Below are positions 18,418 through 26,581 of a stretch of 64,000 nt of DNA, piece after piece. The translations under genes and the position numbers were made by a program. The stretch spans positions 1 through 64,000 of the forward strand of contig JAFAER010000001.1 in the NCBI GenBank assembly GCA_023423895.1, in the 5' to 3' direction. How positions within the stretch are numbered: position 1 is the first letter of the stretch; every line of letters starts with the position of its first letter. The notes beneath the pieces are model-generated. The model searched no databases. It was not told the origin of the DNA and saw only the letters and a list, made by a program, of their open reading frames with translations. The DNA comes from Pseudomonadota bacterium. Lineage in GTDB: Bacteria > Myxococcota_A > Polyangia > Polyangiales > Polyangiaceae.

Positions 18418-19454
18418 GCCATTGGCCTCAGTGGTGCGGAAAAAGTCGAGAGGCGCTCCTCGCGAACATCGACGGGGAGGCGGATGATGAAAGTGGTGCC
18501 GCGACCTACCTCGGTATCGAAGCCGATCTCGCCGCCGTGTTTCTCGACGATCACGGCGTAAGCGATGGCGAGCCCCTGCCCGGTCCCCTTGCCGACCGGC
18601 TTCGTCGTGAAGAACGGATCGAACACCCGGGCGCGCGCGTGCTCGGGGATCCCGCAGCCCGTATCGGAGACGCGGAGCTCGACCCAGCCGGCCTCGTAGA
18701 TCGTCTCGATGCGGATCGTCCCCATGCCTGCACTGCCGCCGAGCACGACCTCGTCGATCGCGTGTGCCGCGTTCACGATCAGGTTGAGAACGACCTGGTT
18801 GATCTCGTCACGCAGGCAGCGGATCGGCGGCAGCTCGGGGTCGAAGGACGTCACCATCTCGGCGACGTACTTCCACTCGTTCGTCGCGACCGTGACCGTC
18901 GAGGCAATCGCCTCGTTCAGGTCGCACGCGACCTTCTCGCCCTCGCTCGGGTGGGAGAAGTCCTTCATCGCCGAGACGATGCTCGCCACACGATGAAGCC
19001 CATCCATCGATTGCTCCAGCGCCTTCGGCGCCTCCACGAGGATGTAGTCGAGCCGATCGCTCGAGAAGCACGCCTCAGCGCGCGCGAGTAGCTCCGGTGA
19101 CACGGGCCCGTTTCGGAGCGCATCGAGCAGCTCGCGTGACGCGGCGACGACGCCCCGGAGGCGCTCGAACGCCCGAGCGAGAAACTCGACGTTGTCCGTC
19201 ACGTACTGCGTGGGCGTATTGATCTCGTGAGCGATGCCCGCCGCGAGCTGACCGATCGCCTCGAGCTTGTGAGCCTGCAGAAGACGCGCCTGCGCGCCCT
19301 TCAACTCGGTCAGCGCCGTCTCGAGGCGCCTCCGTTGCTCTTCGAGCTCGGCTACGGTCTGGCGCAGGCTCTGAGCGCCCGACCGGACGTCTGCCGTCCT
19401 CGCGCTCGATCCGACACCACCGCTCTCGCGCGCTCCCGGCGCCAGACTATCCAT
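18414..19454 (-). CDS. Cytoplasmic sensor histidine kinase
   Basis: This 346-residue histidine kinase has no membrane segment. An N-terminal coiled coil (~25-60) leads into the H box AAGIAHEINTPTQYV, with H76 as the phosphorylation site. The catalytic domain shows the N box VNAAHAID, the G1 box DTGCGIPE and FDPFFTTKPVGKGTGQGLAI. The start at 19454 is supported by a GGAGG six bases upstream; a GTG 12 codons earlier lacks one. It is translationally coupled to the HDOD regulator. The input signal must come through the coiled coil or a partner protein. Confidence 0.9.
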   Translation of the reverse strand: MDSLAPGARESGGVGSSARTADVRSGAQSLRQTVAELEEQRRRLETALTELKGAQARLLQAHKLEAIGQLAAGIAHEINTPTQYVTDNVEFLARAFERLRGVVAASRELLDALRNGPVSPELLARAEACFSSDRLDYILVEAPKALEQSMDGLHRVASIVSAMKDFSHPSEGEKVACDLNEAIASTVTVATNEWKYVAEMVTSFDPELPPIRCLRDEINQVVLNLIVNAAHAIDEVVLGGSAGMGTIRIETIYEAGWVELRVSDTGCGIPEHARARVFDPFFTTKPVGKGTGQGLAIAYAVIVEKHGGEIGFDTEVGRGTTFIIRLPVDVREERLSTFSAPLRPMA

Positions 19455-19598
19455 GAGCCTCCAGTCGAGCTCGCAGGGCGAGCCCGTCACTCGCAGAACG
19501 GCGCGAGCGCGAAGGTCTGAAGGGAACCGTCGATGGAAACGGTGGTCCGGAGCCTGACTGCATGTTCCTGTCCACCGCCCGCGGCACGCGGGCGTACC

Positions 19599-20276
19599 TC
19601 ACGCGTCTTCGTCGCCGTCCGTCTCCTCCACCCTCGTCGGATGTCGGGCGATGGCATCGAGCACGCGGCCGAGCTCGAACGTATCCGGGAAGACGGCCGC
19701 GGCAGTCGTGATGCGCGAACGCGCGTCGATAGTCGCCGGAGAAGCCGCCTCGCCCGTCGTCGTCGACAGGCCGCGGAGCGCGCTCGCATACTTCGACTCG
19801 TCCGCGGTGTAGTAGCGCGCTTGCTTGAGCGCATGCGCGAATCCGTCCACGTCGCCGACCTCGGCGCGCGCTACGGCTCCGCCGAATCGGTCGCGCATCA
19901 GGCGCACGTAGTCGAGCGCGCCGTCGTCGAGTGAGCGGTACGAACGGAACCCGTCCCTCACTTCGATCTCGCGCCCCTCGATGACCTCCCTCGTGCGCAT
20001 CCGGGCGGTCTCGCCGCTCGGGCTCGTGCCCTTGATGCCTCCGAAGTTGTAGTTGTACATCTGCGCGCCGCTGCCGGTCTCGAGCGACGCGTGGGCCGTC
20101 AGCGTGTCGAGGAGAGCAGCAGGTGCGGCGTGCCCGGTGAGCTGCTGGTGCGCGCGGCCGATCGCGGCGCGCAGATCGGCGCGCGAGACGGGCGTCCGCT
20201 GCACCTCGACCTCGGTCCGTTGCCTCCTTTCGACGGCGGGGGCCATCGCCGTCGAGACACTCGATCCGACCTTCAT
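19599..20276 (-). CDS. flgJ: FlgJ-like peptidoglycan hydrolase (glucosaminidase family)
   Basis: This 225-residue protein contains a glucosaminidase-type lysozyme fold (~45-175). ASLETGSG carries the candidate catalytic Glu, followed by YNYNFGGIKG, then FRSYRSLDDGALDYVRLM and QARYYTADESKYAS, all typical of FlgJ/AcmA-like enzymes. It would open the cell wall for the flagellar rod. The rod-capping N-terminal domain of enterobacterial FlgJ is not evident, so it is a hydrolase-only version. ATG 20276 has GGAG at the right distance. It lies 4 bp after flgF. The gene symbol is by role, not certain orthology. Confidence 0.75.
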   Translation of the reverse strand: MKVGSSVSTAMAPAVERRQRTEVEVQRTPVSRADLRAAIGRAHQQLTGHAAPAALLDTLTAHASLETGSGAQMYNYNFGGIKGTSPSGETARMRTREVIEGREIEVRDGFRSYRSLDDGALDYVRLMRDRFGGAVARAEVGDVDGFAHALKQARYYTADESKYASALRGLSTTTGEAASPATIDARSRITTAAAVFPDTFELGRVLDAIARHPTRVEETDGDEDA

Positions 20277-20280
20277 CTCG

Positions 20281-21003
20281 TCACTCCGTCGCGCCTGGCG
20301 TGGTCGTGAGCACCTTGCGGTCACACTCACCGAACGTATCGAGCATCCGCTGGAACGCCTCGAACGTGCGCGAGGCGGTCACGAGCTCGGTCATCGCGAC
20401 GATCGCGGTCGAGTTCGAGTCCTCCAGCGCGCCGACGTCGAGCGTCGTCGTCGTCGGCACCGGCGGCGGACCTGCGGAAGTGAGGAGGCCGGCGCCCTCG
20501 TGCCGGAAGGTCGTGCCTTCGGCGGCGCGCACGATCTTGAGCTTCGCGAGGACCTCCCCGTTCTGAACGACGCTCCCGTCCGGCTGGATCGACGCCTCGC
20601 CGGCTGCCGGGGAGAGGCGCACCGGCTTGCCGTCCTCGCGCACGAGCGCCGTTCCGGAGGTCGTGCGCAGGATGCCATCGGCGCCCATCGCGAGCGAGCC
20701 GGCCCGCGTGTAGCGCTCGCCGCCGGGCGTCGTCACCGCGAGGTATTGCCCCTCGGGCAGTGCGACGTCGAGCAAGCGTCCGGTGGTCCGAACCGCACCG
20801 CGCGATCCGTCGACCGCCGTAGCGCTGACCTCGGCATAACGAAGGTTCTCTTTCTTGGATGCTCCCGCGAGAACCTCGCGAAAGACCGGGCGCAGTCGCT
20901 GGAAGCCAGGCGTCGCGGCGTTGGCTAGGTTCGTCGCCGTCGTTTCGAGCGCGTGCTCCTGAGCGACCGCTCCGCTCAGCGCAACATAAACTCCACGTGA
21001 CAT
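20281..21003 (-). CDS. flgF: Flagellar basal-body rod protein FlgF
   Basis: This 240-residue axial protein of the proximal rod has an N-terminal LSGAVAQEHALETTATNLANAATPGFQR motif that is the signature of rod/hook proteins. The C-terminal helix (NSTAIVAMTELVTASRTFEAFQRML) forms the paired coiled coil. The length and YVALSG start favour FlgF over FlgG. An AAGGAG overlaps the fliA stop just before its ATG, indicating coupling to fliA. Confidence 0.82.
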   Translation of the reverse strand: MSRGVYVALSGAVAQEHALETTATNLANAATPGFQRLRPVFREVLAGASKKENLRYAEVSATAVDGSRGAVRTTGRLLDVALPEGQYLAVTTPGGERYTRAGSLAMGADGILRTTSGTALVREDGKPVRLSPAAGEASIQPDGSVVQNGEVLAKLKIVRAAEGTTFRHEGAGLLTSAGPPPVPTTTTLDVGALEDSNSTAIVAMTELVTASRTFEAFQRMLDTFGECDRKVLTTTPGATE

Positions 21004-21004
21004 C

Positions 21005-21721
21005 TCACTCCTTGCCGGCTGCTGCGCGAAGGCGATGGATCGCTTCGGTGTGGATCTGACAGACGCGTGATTCGGAGACCTCGAGGACGCTACCGATCTC
21101 GCGCATCGTCCGCTCCTCTTGGTAGTAGAGCGCGAGGACGAGACGATGACGTTCGGGCAGCGTCTCGATCGCCTTCGCGACGACGCCGGCGAGCTCCTTC
21201 TTGCTGGCGCGTTCCTCGGGCAACTCGTCGGCCGCCCCGACGGAGACGTCGTCGATATCGAGCATCTCGAGGCGGTCCATTCCGGCGCGCCCGAGCCGCT
21301 CGAGGGCAGCGCGATACTCGAGCACGCTCATCTCGAGACGAGCAGCGACCTGCTCTTCCTCGGGCGGTGCGCCGCGCTCGTTCGTCAGGTCACCGATCGC
21401 GCGCGCCACTTTCCTGGACAGCGCACGCGCTGCACGAGACGCGGGGTCGAGGGTCCGGAGATGATCGAGCACCGCTCCGCGGACGCGATAGAGCGCGTAA
21501 GCTTCGAACTCTTCGTGGTCCATCTCCGGACTGGCGCGCTCGAACGCGTCGAGCAGACCAATCCAGCCATAGCTCACGAGATCAGCCACGGTGACGTGGC
21601 TCGGGAGACGTCGCGCCAGCTTCATCGCCGTGCGGCGCACGAGCGGCAGATAGCGCTCGTACTCCGCACGAGAGAGAGCGCGCTTCGCACGCACCTCGGG
21701 AGCTGCCGCCAAACTGGTCAT
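21005..21721 (-). CDS. fliA: Flagellar sigma factor FliA (sigma-28)
   Basis: This 238-residue RNA polymerase sigma factor serves late flagellar and chemotaxis genes. Region 2 has LPLVRRTAMKLARRLPSHVTVADLVSYGWIGLLDAFER, region 3 lies in the middle, and region 4 has LPERHRLVLALYYQEERTMREIGSVLEVSESRVCQIH. Length and the LVSYGWIGL motif are typical of FliA. Its ATG overlaps the flhF stop by 4 bp. flhG, which often sits between flhF and fliA, is absent here. No anti-sigma factor FlgM is in the window. Confidence 0.93.
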   Translation of the reverse strand: MTSLAAAPEVRAKRALSRAEYERYLPLVRRTAMKLARRLPSHVTVADLVSYGWIGLLDAFERASPEMDHEEFEAYALYRVRGAVLDHLRTLDPASRAARALSRKVARAIGDLTNERGAPPEEEQVAARLEMSVLEYRAALERLGRAGMDRLEMLDIDDVSVGAADELPEERASKKELAGVVAKAIETLPERHRLVLALYYQEERTMREIGSVLEVSESRVCQIHTEAIHRLRAAAGKE

Positions 21722-22788
21722 CGAATACGCGCCTTCTTCGCAGCCGTCTGGGGGAACAGGGCATCGACGACGAGCTCCGTCGTCGCAGGAGCGATGTCCT
21801 CCGGCACACACTGCCCGGCGCACACGGTGCTCAGCGGGAGCTGGGTCGTGAACGCTGCATGCGCGATCCCGGCCGGAGCTTCCGTCTCGTCGAGCTTCGT
21901 GATGACGAGGCCCGTCGGCTCCGCGCGTGCGAAGTCACGACGAACGCGCGTCGCGTCCGCCGCGCGAAGCGAGGCGGCGACGCAGAGGAGGACCTCGACG
22001 CGTCGGCCGAGGCGCTCGCTACGCAGCTCCGGCGCGCCGAGCAGCGCCTCGGTCGCCTCCGCCTCGATGGGCCGGCCGGACGTATCGATGATGATGACGT
22101 CCGCCGTCTCGCGTCGGACGATCTCGGCAAGCTCCTCGGGCGACATCGCCGTGTGGAAGCGCGCCTCCATCAGGTCGGCGTACTTCGCGAGCTGATCCAT
22201 CGCGCCGACGCGGAAGTTGTCACACGAGACGAGCGCCACGGTCTTCCGCGCCATGCGGGCGTGCGCAGCGAGCTTCGCGGCGGTCGTCGTCTTGCCGACG
22301 CCGGCCGGTCCGACGAGCGCGACGATGCTGCGGCCTGGACGGACGGTCGGCAGCGTCGGAGGACCGACGGTCACGAGCTCGGCGCAAGCAGCGCGCAGCT
22401 TCTCGATGACGGATGCTCCATTGCCGAGCTCCGTGCGCTTCGCCACCCGTGCGAGGGCCGCGGCCGTCGGACCTTCGATGCCCCGCCCGCGGATGACGGT
22501 CGTGGCCGTATCTCGACGCTTCGGCGCGGAGACGAACTCGTCGACGGTCGCGCGCAGCGTCATCAGCTCGGCGAGCAGCTCGGCGGGCACCTTGGCCGGG
22601 CGCGAGATGGCGAGCCGGAGCGCGCGTGCTTCTCCACGGAGCTCGGTCCGGAGCTGAGCGAGCTCGTCGACCGCCCCTCGCTTCGGGACCGGCGACTCCT
22701 CTTCGTCTGCGTACACCTCGGCGGCGAAGAGCGCATCGGCCCTCGGCTTCGGGACGGACCTGGTGGGAGCGGCATAACGCGGATTCAT
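21718..22788 (-). CDS. flhF: Flagellar SRP-type GTPase FlhF
   Basis: This 356-residue GTPase directs flagellum placement and assembly at the pole. A basic or variable N-terminal region (1-90) precedes the helical N domain. The G domain has the P-loop GPAGVGKTT (160-168), DNFRVGAMDQL, DVIIIDTSGR and ITKLDE. The ATG at 22788 follows a near-perfect Shine-Dalgarno AAGGAGGT at 22793-22800. A TTG at 22818 touching the flhA stop is therefore less likely. Polar flagellation is inferred from the presence of FlhF. Confidence 0.94.
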   Translation of the reverse strand: MNPRYAAPTRSVPKPRADALFAAEVYADEEESPVPKRGAVDELAQLRTELRGEARALRLAISRPAKVPAELLAELMTLRATVDEFVSAPKRRDTATTVIRGRGIEGPTAAALARVAKRTELGNGASVIEKLRAACAELVTVGPPTLPTVRPGRSIVALVGPAGVGKTTTAAKLAAHARMARKTVALVSCDNFRVGAMDQLAKYADLMEARFHTAMSPEELAEIVRRETADVIIIDTSGRPIEAEATEALLGAPELRSERLGRRVEVLLCVAASLRAADATRVRRDFARAEPTGLVITKLDETEAPAGIAHAAFTTQLPLSTVCAGQCVPEDIAPATTELVVDALFPQTAAKKARIR

Positions 22789-22814
22789 CGAGACCTCCTT
22801 CAACACCTTGGCAA

Positions 22815-24893
22815 TCAAGCAGCGAGTCGATCGATCACGCGCAGCGGCGCGGTGGGTTCGATCTCTCGGAAAGACACGACGGGGAGCTGGGGGAGCTTCC
22901 GCTCGAGGATGGCGCGCACGTAACGGCGCAGGTCGGGAGCGGTGACGACGAGCGGAGATGCACCATGCGCGCCAAAGGCTGCCGTCGCTTTTTCGGCGGC
23001 GACCGTCAGGGCACGCAACATCTCGGGATCGAGCGCACCGCCGGTTCCCTTGGCAATTTCGGAGAGCGACTGCCGGAGCACCTGCTCGAGTCGACCGTCG
23101 AGCGTCAAAGCGTTGACCACGCCGTCGGCCCGGAAGCGGGCGGTGATCTGCGCGGCCAGACGCTCGCGCACGAGCTCGGTGAGCTGCTCCGGATCTTTCG
23201 TGTGCGCCGCGAGCTCACCGAGCGCCTCGAGGATCGAGCGCATGTCGCGGATCGAGATGCCTTCCTTCACGAGATTGCGGAGCACCCGGACGATCTCGCC
23301 GAGCGAGAGCATGTTCGGGACGACATCGTCGACGAGCTTCGGGCTGGTGCGCGCGAGGACGTCGATGAGGTGCTGCACCTCCTGGCGGCCGATGAGCCGC
23401 TGCGCGTGCGCACGGACGATCTCTCCGAGATGCGTCGCGAGGATCGTGGCGTGATCGACGACCGTGTACCCGAGCGCCTCTGCGAGCTCGCGATCGCGCT
23501 CGGCAATCCAGACCGCGGGCATCCCGAAGGTCGGATCGATCGTCGGTTCGCCGTCGATGCCGGGAGCGGCACCGGAGGGATCGATCGCGAGCAAGCGGCC
23601 GGCGGCGCATTCGCCACGCCCGACCTCCGTTCCGAGGAGGTTGATCCGGTACGAGCCAGCAGGCATCGCCAGGTCGTCGGTCACGTGCACCGGCGGCACG
23701 ACGATGCCGAGCTCGCGTGCGACCTCGGTTCGAAGCTTCGCGACGCGGTCGAGCAGCGTGCCGCCGCGCGCACCGTCGACGACGCCGACGAGCTCGTAGC
23801 CCACCTCGATCGAGAGGATGTGGACGGCAAGTGCCGCGTCGACGTCTTCCGCAGACGAGCGCTTCGACTCTTCGGTGCTCGGCCGTCCGGGACCAGCTTC
23901 GCCGGCGCCCGGGCCCGTCTTCGCCGCGTCGCCGACCTTCCTCGAGATGATGATGAGCCCGGCCGCGAGCACGAAACACGGCAGCGCCGGCATCCCCGGC
24001 ATGAGGCCGAAGAGCGTCAGGATGCCGGCGGTGATCGCGACGGCCTTCTTCCGGCCGAAGAACTGCTGCGAGAGCGCGCGCCCGAGCTGGTCGCCCGTCG
24101 CGCTGCGCGTGACGACGATACCGGAGGCGGCCGACATGAGGAGCGCCGGGAGCTGCGACGCGAGCGCGTCACCGACGCTGAGGATCGAGAAGGTCTCGGC
24201 GGCGTGGGCGATGTCCATGCCGCGCGCGATGCCGAGGACGAGGCCGCCGATCAAGTTGATCGCCATGATCAGCAGGCCGGCGATCGCGTCTCCGTGGACG
24301 AACTTGCTCGCGCCGTCCATGGCGCCGTAGAAGTCGGCCTCGCGCTCGAGGTCGCGGCGACGCGTGCGCGCGACGTCGTTGGTGATCGTGCCGGTCGACA
24401 GATCGGCGTCGATCGCCATCTGCTTTCCGGGGAGCGCGTCGAGCGTGAAGCGCGCCGCGACCTCGGCGACGCGCCCGGCGCCCTTCGTGATGACGACGAA
24501 GTTGATGACCGTCAGGATCAGGAAGACGACGAGACCGACGACGACATTGCCTTCGACGACGAAGCGTCCGAACGCCTCGACCACCCCACCTGCCGAACCT
24601 TGGCCTTCACCTCCGTGAAGCAGGATCAGACGTGTCGTCGCGACGTTGAGGCTCAGCCGCAGCAGCGTTCCGACGAGGACGAACGCGGGGAACGCCGAGA
24701 ACTCGAGCGCGTTCTCGATGAAGAGCGCCGTCAGGAAGACGCCGATCGAGATCGCCATCGAGAGAGCGATCATCATGTCCAGCAGCCAGGCCGGCAGCGG
24801 GAGCACCATCATCAGGACGATGCCGATGATGGCGATGGGTACGAGGGCTTCCGACTTGCGGGATGCCGGTGCCATGACGCCCGAGGTGCTCAC
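22815..24893 (-). CDS. flhA: Flagellar export gate protein FlhA
   Basis: This 692-residue inner-membrane protein forms the nonameric cytoplasmic ring of the export apparatus. The N-terminal half has about eight membrane helices. The FHIPEP-family region is visible from FPAFVLVGTLLRLSLNVATTR through GKQMAIDADLSTGTI and FYGAMDGASKFVHGDAIAG. The soluble C-terminal domain (~340-692) binds export cargo-chaperone complexes. The start may be GTG 24893 or ATG 24875. In the common order flhB lies directly upstream; here flhB is at 49980, with the respiratory block in between. Confidence 0.95.
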   Translation of the reverse strand: MSTSGVMAPASRKSEALVPIAIIGIVLMMVLPLPAWLLDMMIALSMAISIGVFLTALFIENALEFSAFPAFVLVGTLLRLSLNVATTRLILLHGGEGQGSAGGVVEAFGRFVVEGNVVVGLVVFLILTVINFVVITKGAGRVAEVAARFTLDALPGKQMAIDADLSTGTITNDVARTRRRDLEREADFYGAMDGASKFVHGDAIAGLLIMAINLIGGLVLGIARGMDIAHAAETFSILSVGDALASQLPALLMSAASGIVVTRSATGDQLGRALSQQFFGRKKAVAITAGILTLFGLMPGMPALPCFVLAAGLIIISRKVGDAAKTGPGAGEAGPGRPSTEESKRSSAEDVDAALAVHILSIEVGYELVGVVDGARGGTLLDRVAKLRTEVARELGIVVPPVHVTDDLAMPAGSYRINLLGTEVGRGECAAGRLLAIDPSGAAPGIDGEPTIDPTFGMPAVWIAERDRELAEALGYTVVDHATILATHLGEIVRAHAQRLIGRQEVQHLIDVLARTSPKLVDDVVPNMLSLGEIVRVLRNLVKEGISIRDMRSILEALGELAAHTKDPEQLTELVRERLAAQITARFRADGVVNALTLDGRLEQVLRQSLSEIAKGTGGALDPEMLRALTVAAEKATAAFGAHGASPLVVTAPDLRRYVRAILERKLPQLPVVSFREIEPTAPLRVIDRLAA

Positions 24894-24906
24894 GGCCCCC
24901 GGTCAC

Positions 24907-24921
24907 GCACGTCATGTGCCG
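24907..24921 (-). promoter_or_regulatory. Sigma-54-like promoter upstream of flhA
   Basis: On the minus strand CGGCACATGACGTGC matches the -24/-12 consensus TGGCACG-N4-TTGC at GGCAC and TGC with correct spacing. The predicted start of transcription is very near the GTG start of flhA, so translation from ATG 24875 would fit better. A sigma-54 activator is encoded in the same cluster. Confidence 0.35.
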
Positions 24922-25135
24922 TGGCAATTCACCCCAAAAAGCCCGCAAATACCGGGGTTGCCGCGCCAGCGCCACCGTCATGACGGTGACGCACCCGACC
25001 GACGTCGGTCCGACAGTCGCCGCTCCTTCCCCCGCTCGTTCGCTCTCTCCCGGAACGGATCCCGCGCGAAGAACCTGAGGACGAATCGACAGCCGCAGCG
25101 ATGCCCGGCTTCTGATTCGCCGCTCCAAAAGCACA

Positions 25136-25167
25136 CGGTCCCCTCGGCAGCGGAGCCGAGAGGACCG
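25136..25167 (-). terminator. Intrinsic terminator after hexaheme cytochrome gene
   Basis: A 13-bp stem with one mismatch (CGGTCCTCTCGGC/GCCGAGGGGACCG) and a 6-nt loop starts 34 nt after the stop. A TTTT run follows on the minus strand. Confidence 0.7.
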
Positions 25168-25200
25168 TCGAGTGCTGTACGGGTGCCCGCGCGCTCGCGC

Positions 25201-26511
25201 TTATTGCGGGCGGCTCGGCAAGCTCGCGGGGTCGCTCCCCTTGATCTGCCGGATCGAGTCCCAGAGCAGCTGCTTGGCGTACGTCGGGTTGTGGACGCCG
25301 AAGTCCTTGCTCCGAGCGACGATGAGGTAGTTGTAGAGTGCACCGGCCGTGGGCGCGTTCGCCTGGATGTGCCCGCCGCCGGGAGCGCCGTTCGGGCGGA
25401 CCGTGTCGAGGTGGAACTGCCCGTCGCCGAGCTGCTCCTCCGTGAGCGCGGTGTACGGGGCCGACGGGGAGCGCGTGAGCATCCCCGCGTTGTTGAGCAG
25501 CGCCTGCAGCTCGACGAGCCCCTTCCGGACGGTGGACTGACCGCCCTGGATGTCGAACGTCGTGCCTTGGTACTGCGTGTGGCACGTCTTGCAGAACGCA
25601 ACCGTCGGCTTCATCGTGTGGTCCGGCACGTTGCCGTTGGCGGCGACCGGCTGCATGTGACACGAGACGCAGGCGTTCGCGATCGTGCTGTGCTCGGACG
25701 TCGAGTACGTCGCACCGGCGAAGTGGTAGCCGCCCTTGCCAGAGTAGACGTCCGCCTGCGGCCCGTCGTGCGGACCCCAGCGGGCGTTGGAGAGCGGATT
25801 GTTCGCGACGATGTAGAGGGAGACGTCCTTTCGGGACTTGTGACAGAACACGCACGTGTTCGCGGCTCGGTAAGAGAGCGCGGTCCCGAGCGGCTCGGTC
25901 GGCGACGTACCGCCCGTCTTCTCGATGAACGCGGTGTCGTTCACGCCACCAGGAACGCGAAGCGGCGCCTGCCCGGCGAGGTACCGGCCGGTGACGTGCG
26001 GATCGTTCGTCGCGTTGAAGTCGTGACACGTCGAGCAGTGGATGCGGCCGATGGTCGTCGCACCGCCATAGCCGATCTCGGAGACGGCACCGTTCGGGGC
26101 CCGATAGCTGATATGGCCCTTGGCGACGTCGGTCGGCGCGCCCGCGTCGGCCACGACGGTATACTTGTTGTCGCCCCGATGCTGGAGACCGTCGATGCCG
26201 TGGCAGTTACCGCACGCGCCGCCGCCAATCTCGTTGTTCTGCGGATGCGAATGGTTGCTGAAGCGCCACTGATCGACGACACCGTTGAACGTATGACAGG
26301 GCGTCGTGCAGGCGCCGGTCAGGATGCTCCCGCCGTCGGCGCCGTTCCCTGGAAGGCCGGGCGTTCCGGCGGGGCCTGGAGGTCCGGCTGGGCCGGGGGC
26401 ACCGGGTTCCCCTTTTGCACCATTCTCACCGTCACCGCATGCAGCTAGCCCAGCGCTGGTCGCTCCTACGGCGACGATGAACCCGATACCGATGAGGCGT
26501 GTGAGAGTCAT
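25201..26511 (-). CDS. Hexaheme lipoprotein cytochrome c with collagen-like linker
   Basis: This 436-residue predicted lipoprotein has a signal peptide ending LAACG. Next come about ten consecutive collagen-type Gly-X-Y triplets (GAKGEPGAPGPAGPPGPAGT and onward). The cytochrome part has one CX3CH (CTTPCH) and five CXXCH motifs (CGNCH, CSTCH, CVFCH, CVSCH, CKTCH), so it binds six hemes. The collagen-like stalk would hold the heme domain away from the membrane. ATG 26511 has a GGAGG; the longer open frame does not. It is divergent, by 70 bp, from a 13-heme lipoprotein gene. The electron partners are inferred, not shown. Confidence 0.85.
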   Translation of the reverse strand: MTLTRLIGIGFIVAVGATSAGLAACGDGENGAKGEPGAPGPAGPPGPAGTPGLPGNGADGGSILTGACTTPCHTFNGVVDQWRFSNHSHPQNNEIGGGACGNCHGIDGLQHRGDNKYTVVADAGAPTDVAKGHISYRAPNGAVSEIGYGGATTIGRIHCSTCHDFNATNDPHVTGRYLAGQAPLRVPGGVNDTAFIEKTGGTSPTEPLGTALSYRAANTCVFCHKSRKDVSLYIVANNPLSNARWGPHDGPQADVYSGKGGYHFAGATYSTSEHSTIANACVSCHMQPVAANGNVPDHTMKPTVAFCKTCHTQYQGTTFDIQGGQSTVRKGLVELQALLNNAGMLTRSPSAPYTALTEEQLGDGQFHLDTVRPNGAPGGGHIQANAPTAGALYNYLIVARSKDFGVHNPTYAKQLLWDSIRQIKGSDPASLPSRPQ

Positions 26512-26581
26512 GGTCCTCCGTGAACGGGAAGTGGCGCTCCCCGGTGGCCAATCTGCACCGAGCGGGCCAGCATGGTCCACG

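Larger units (their letters stand above)
24894..25200. other. Intergenic region between flhA and a hexaheme cytochrome gene
   Basis: This 307-bp region is upstream of flhA and downstream of the cytochrome gene. It holds a sigma-54-like promoter close to flhA (24907-24921) and a strong terminator for the cytochrome (25136-25167). I see no gene, attachment site or recombinase remnant. It marks one edge of the respiratory block that separates flhA from flhB. Confidence 0.6.

Noticed and set aside
22626..24983. Long open frame (785 aa) antisense to flhA and flhF
   Set aside because: The reverse strand carries clear flhA and flhF; this frame is Arg/Asp-rich with no domain, a shadow of high-GC codon use.
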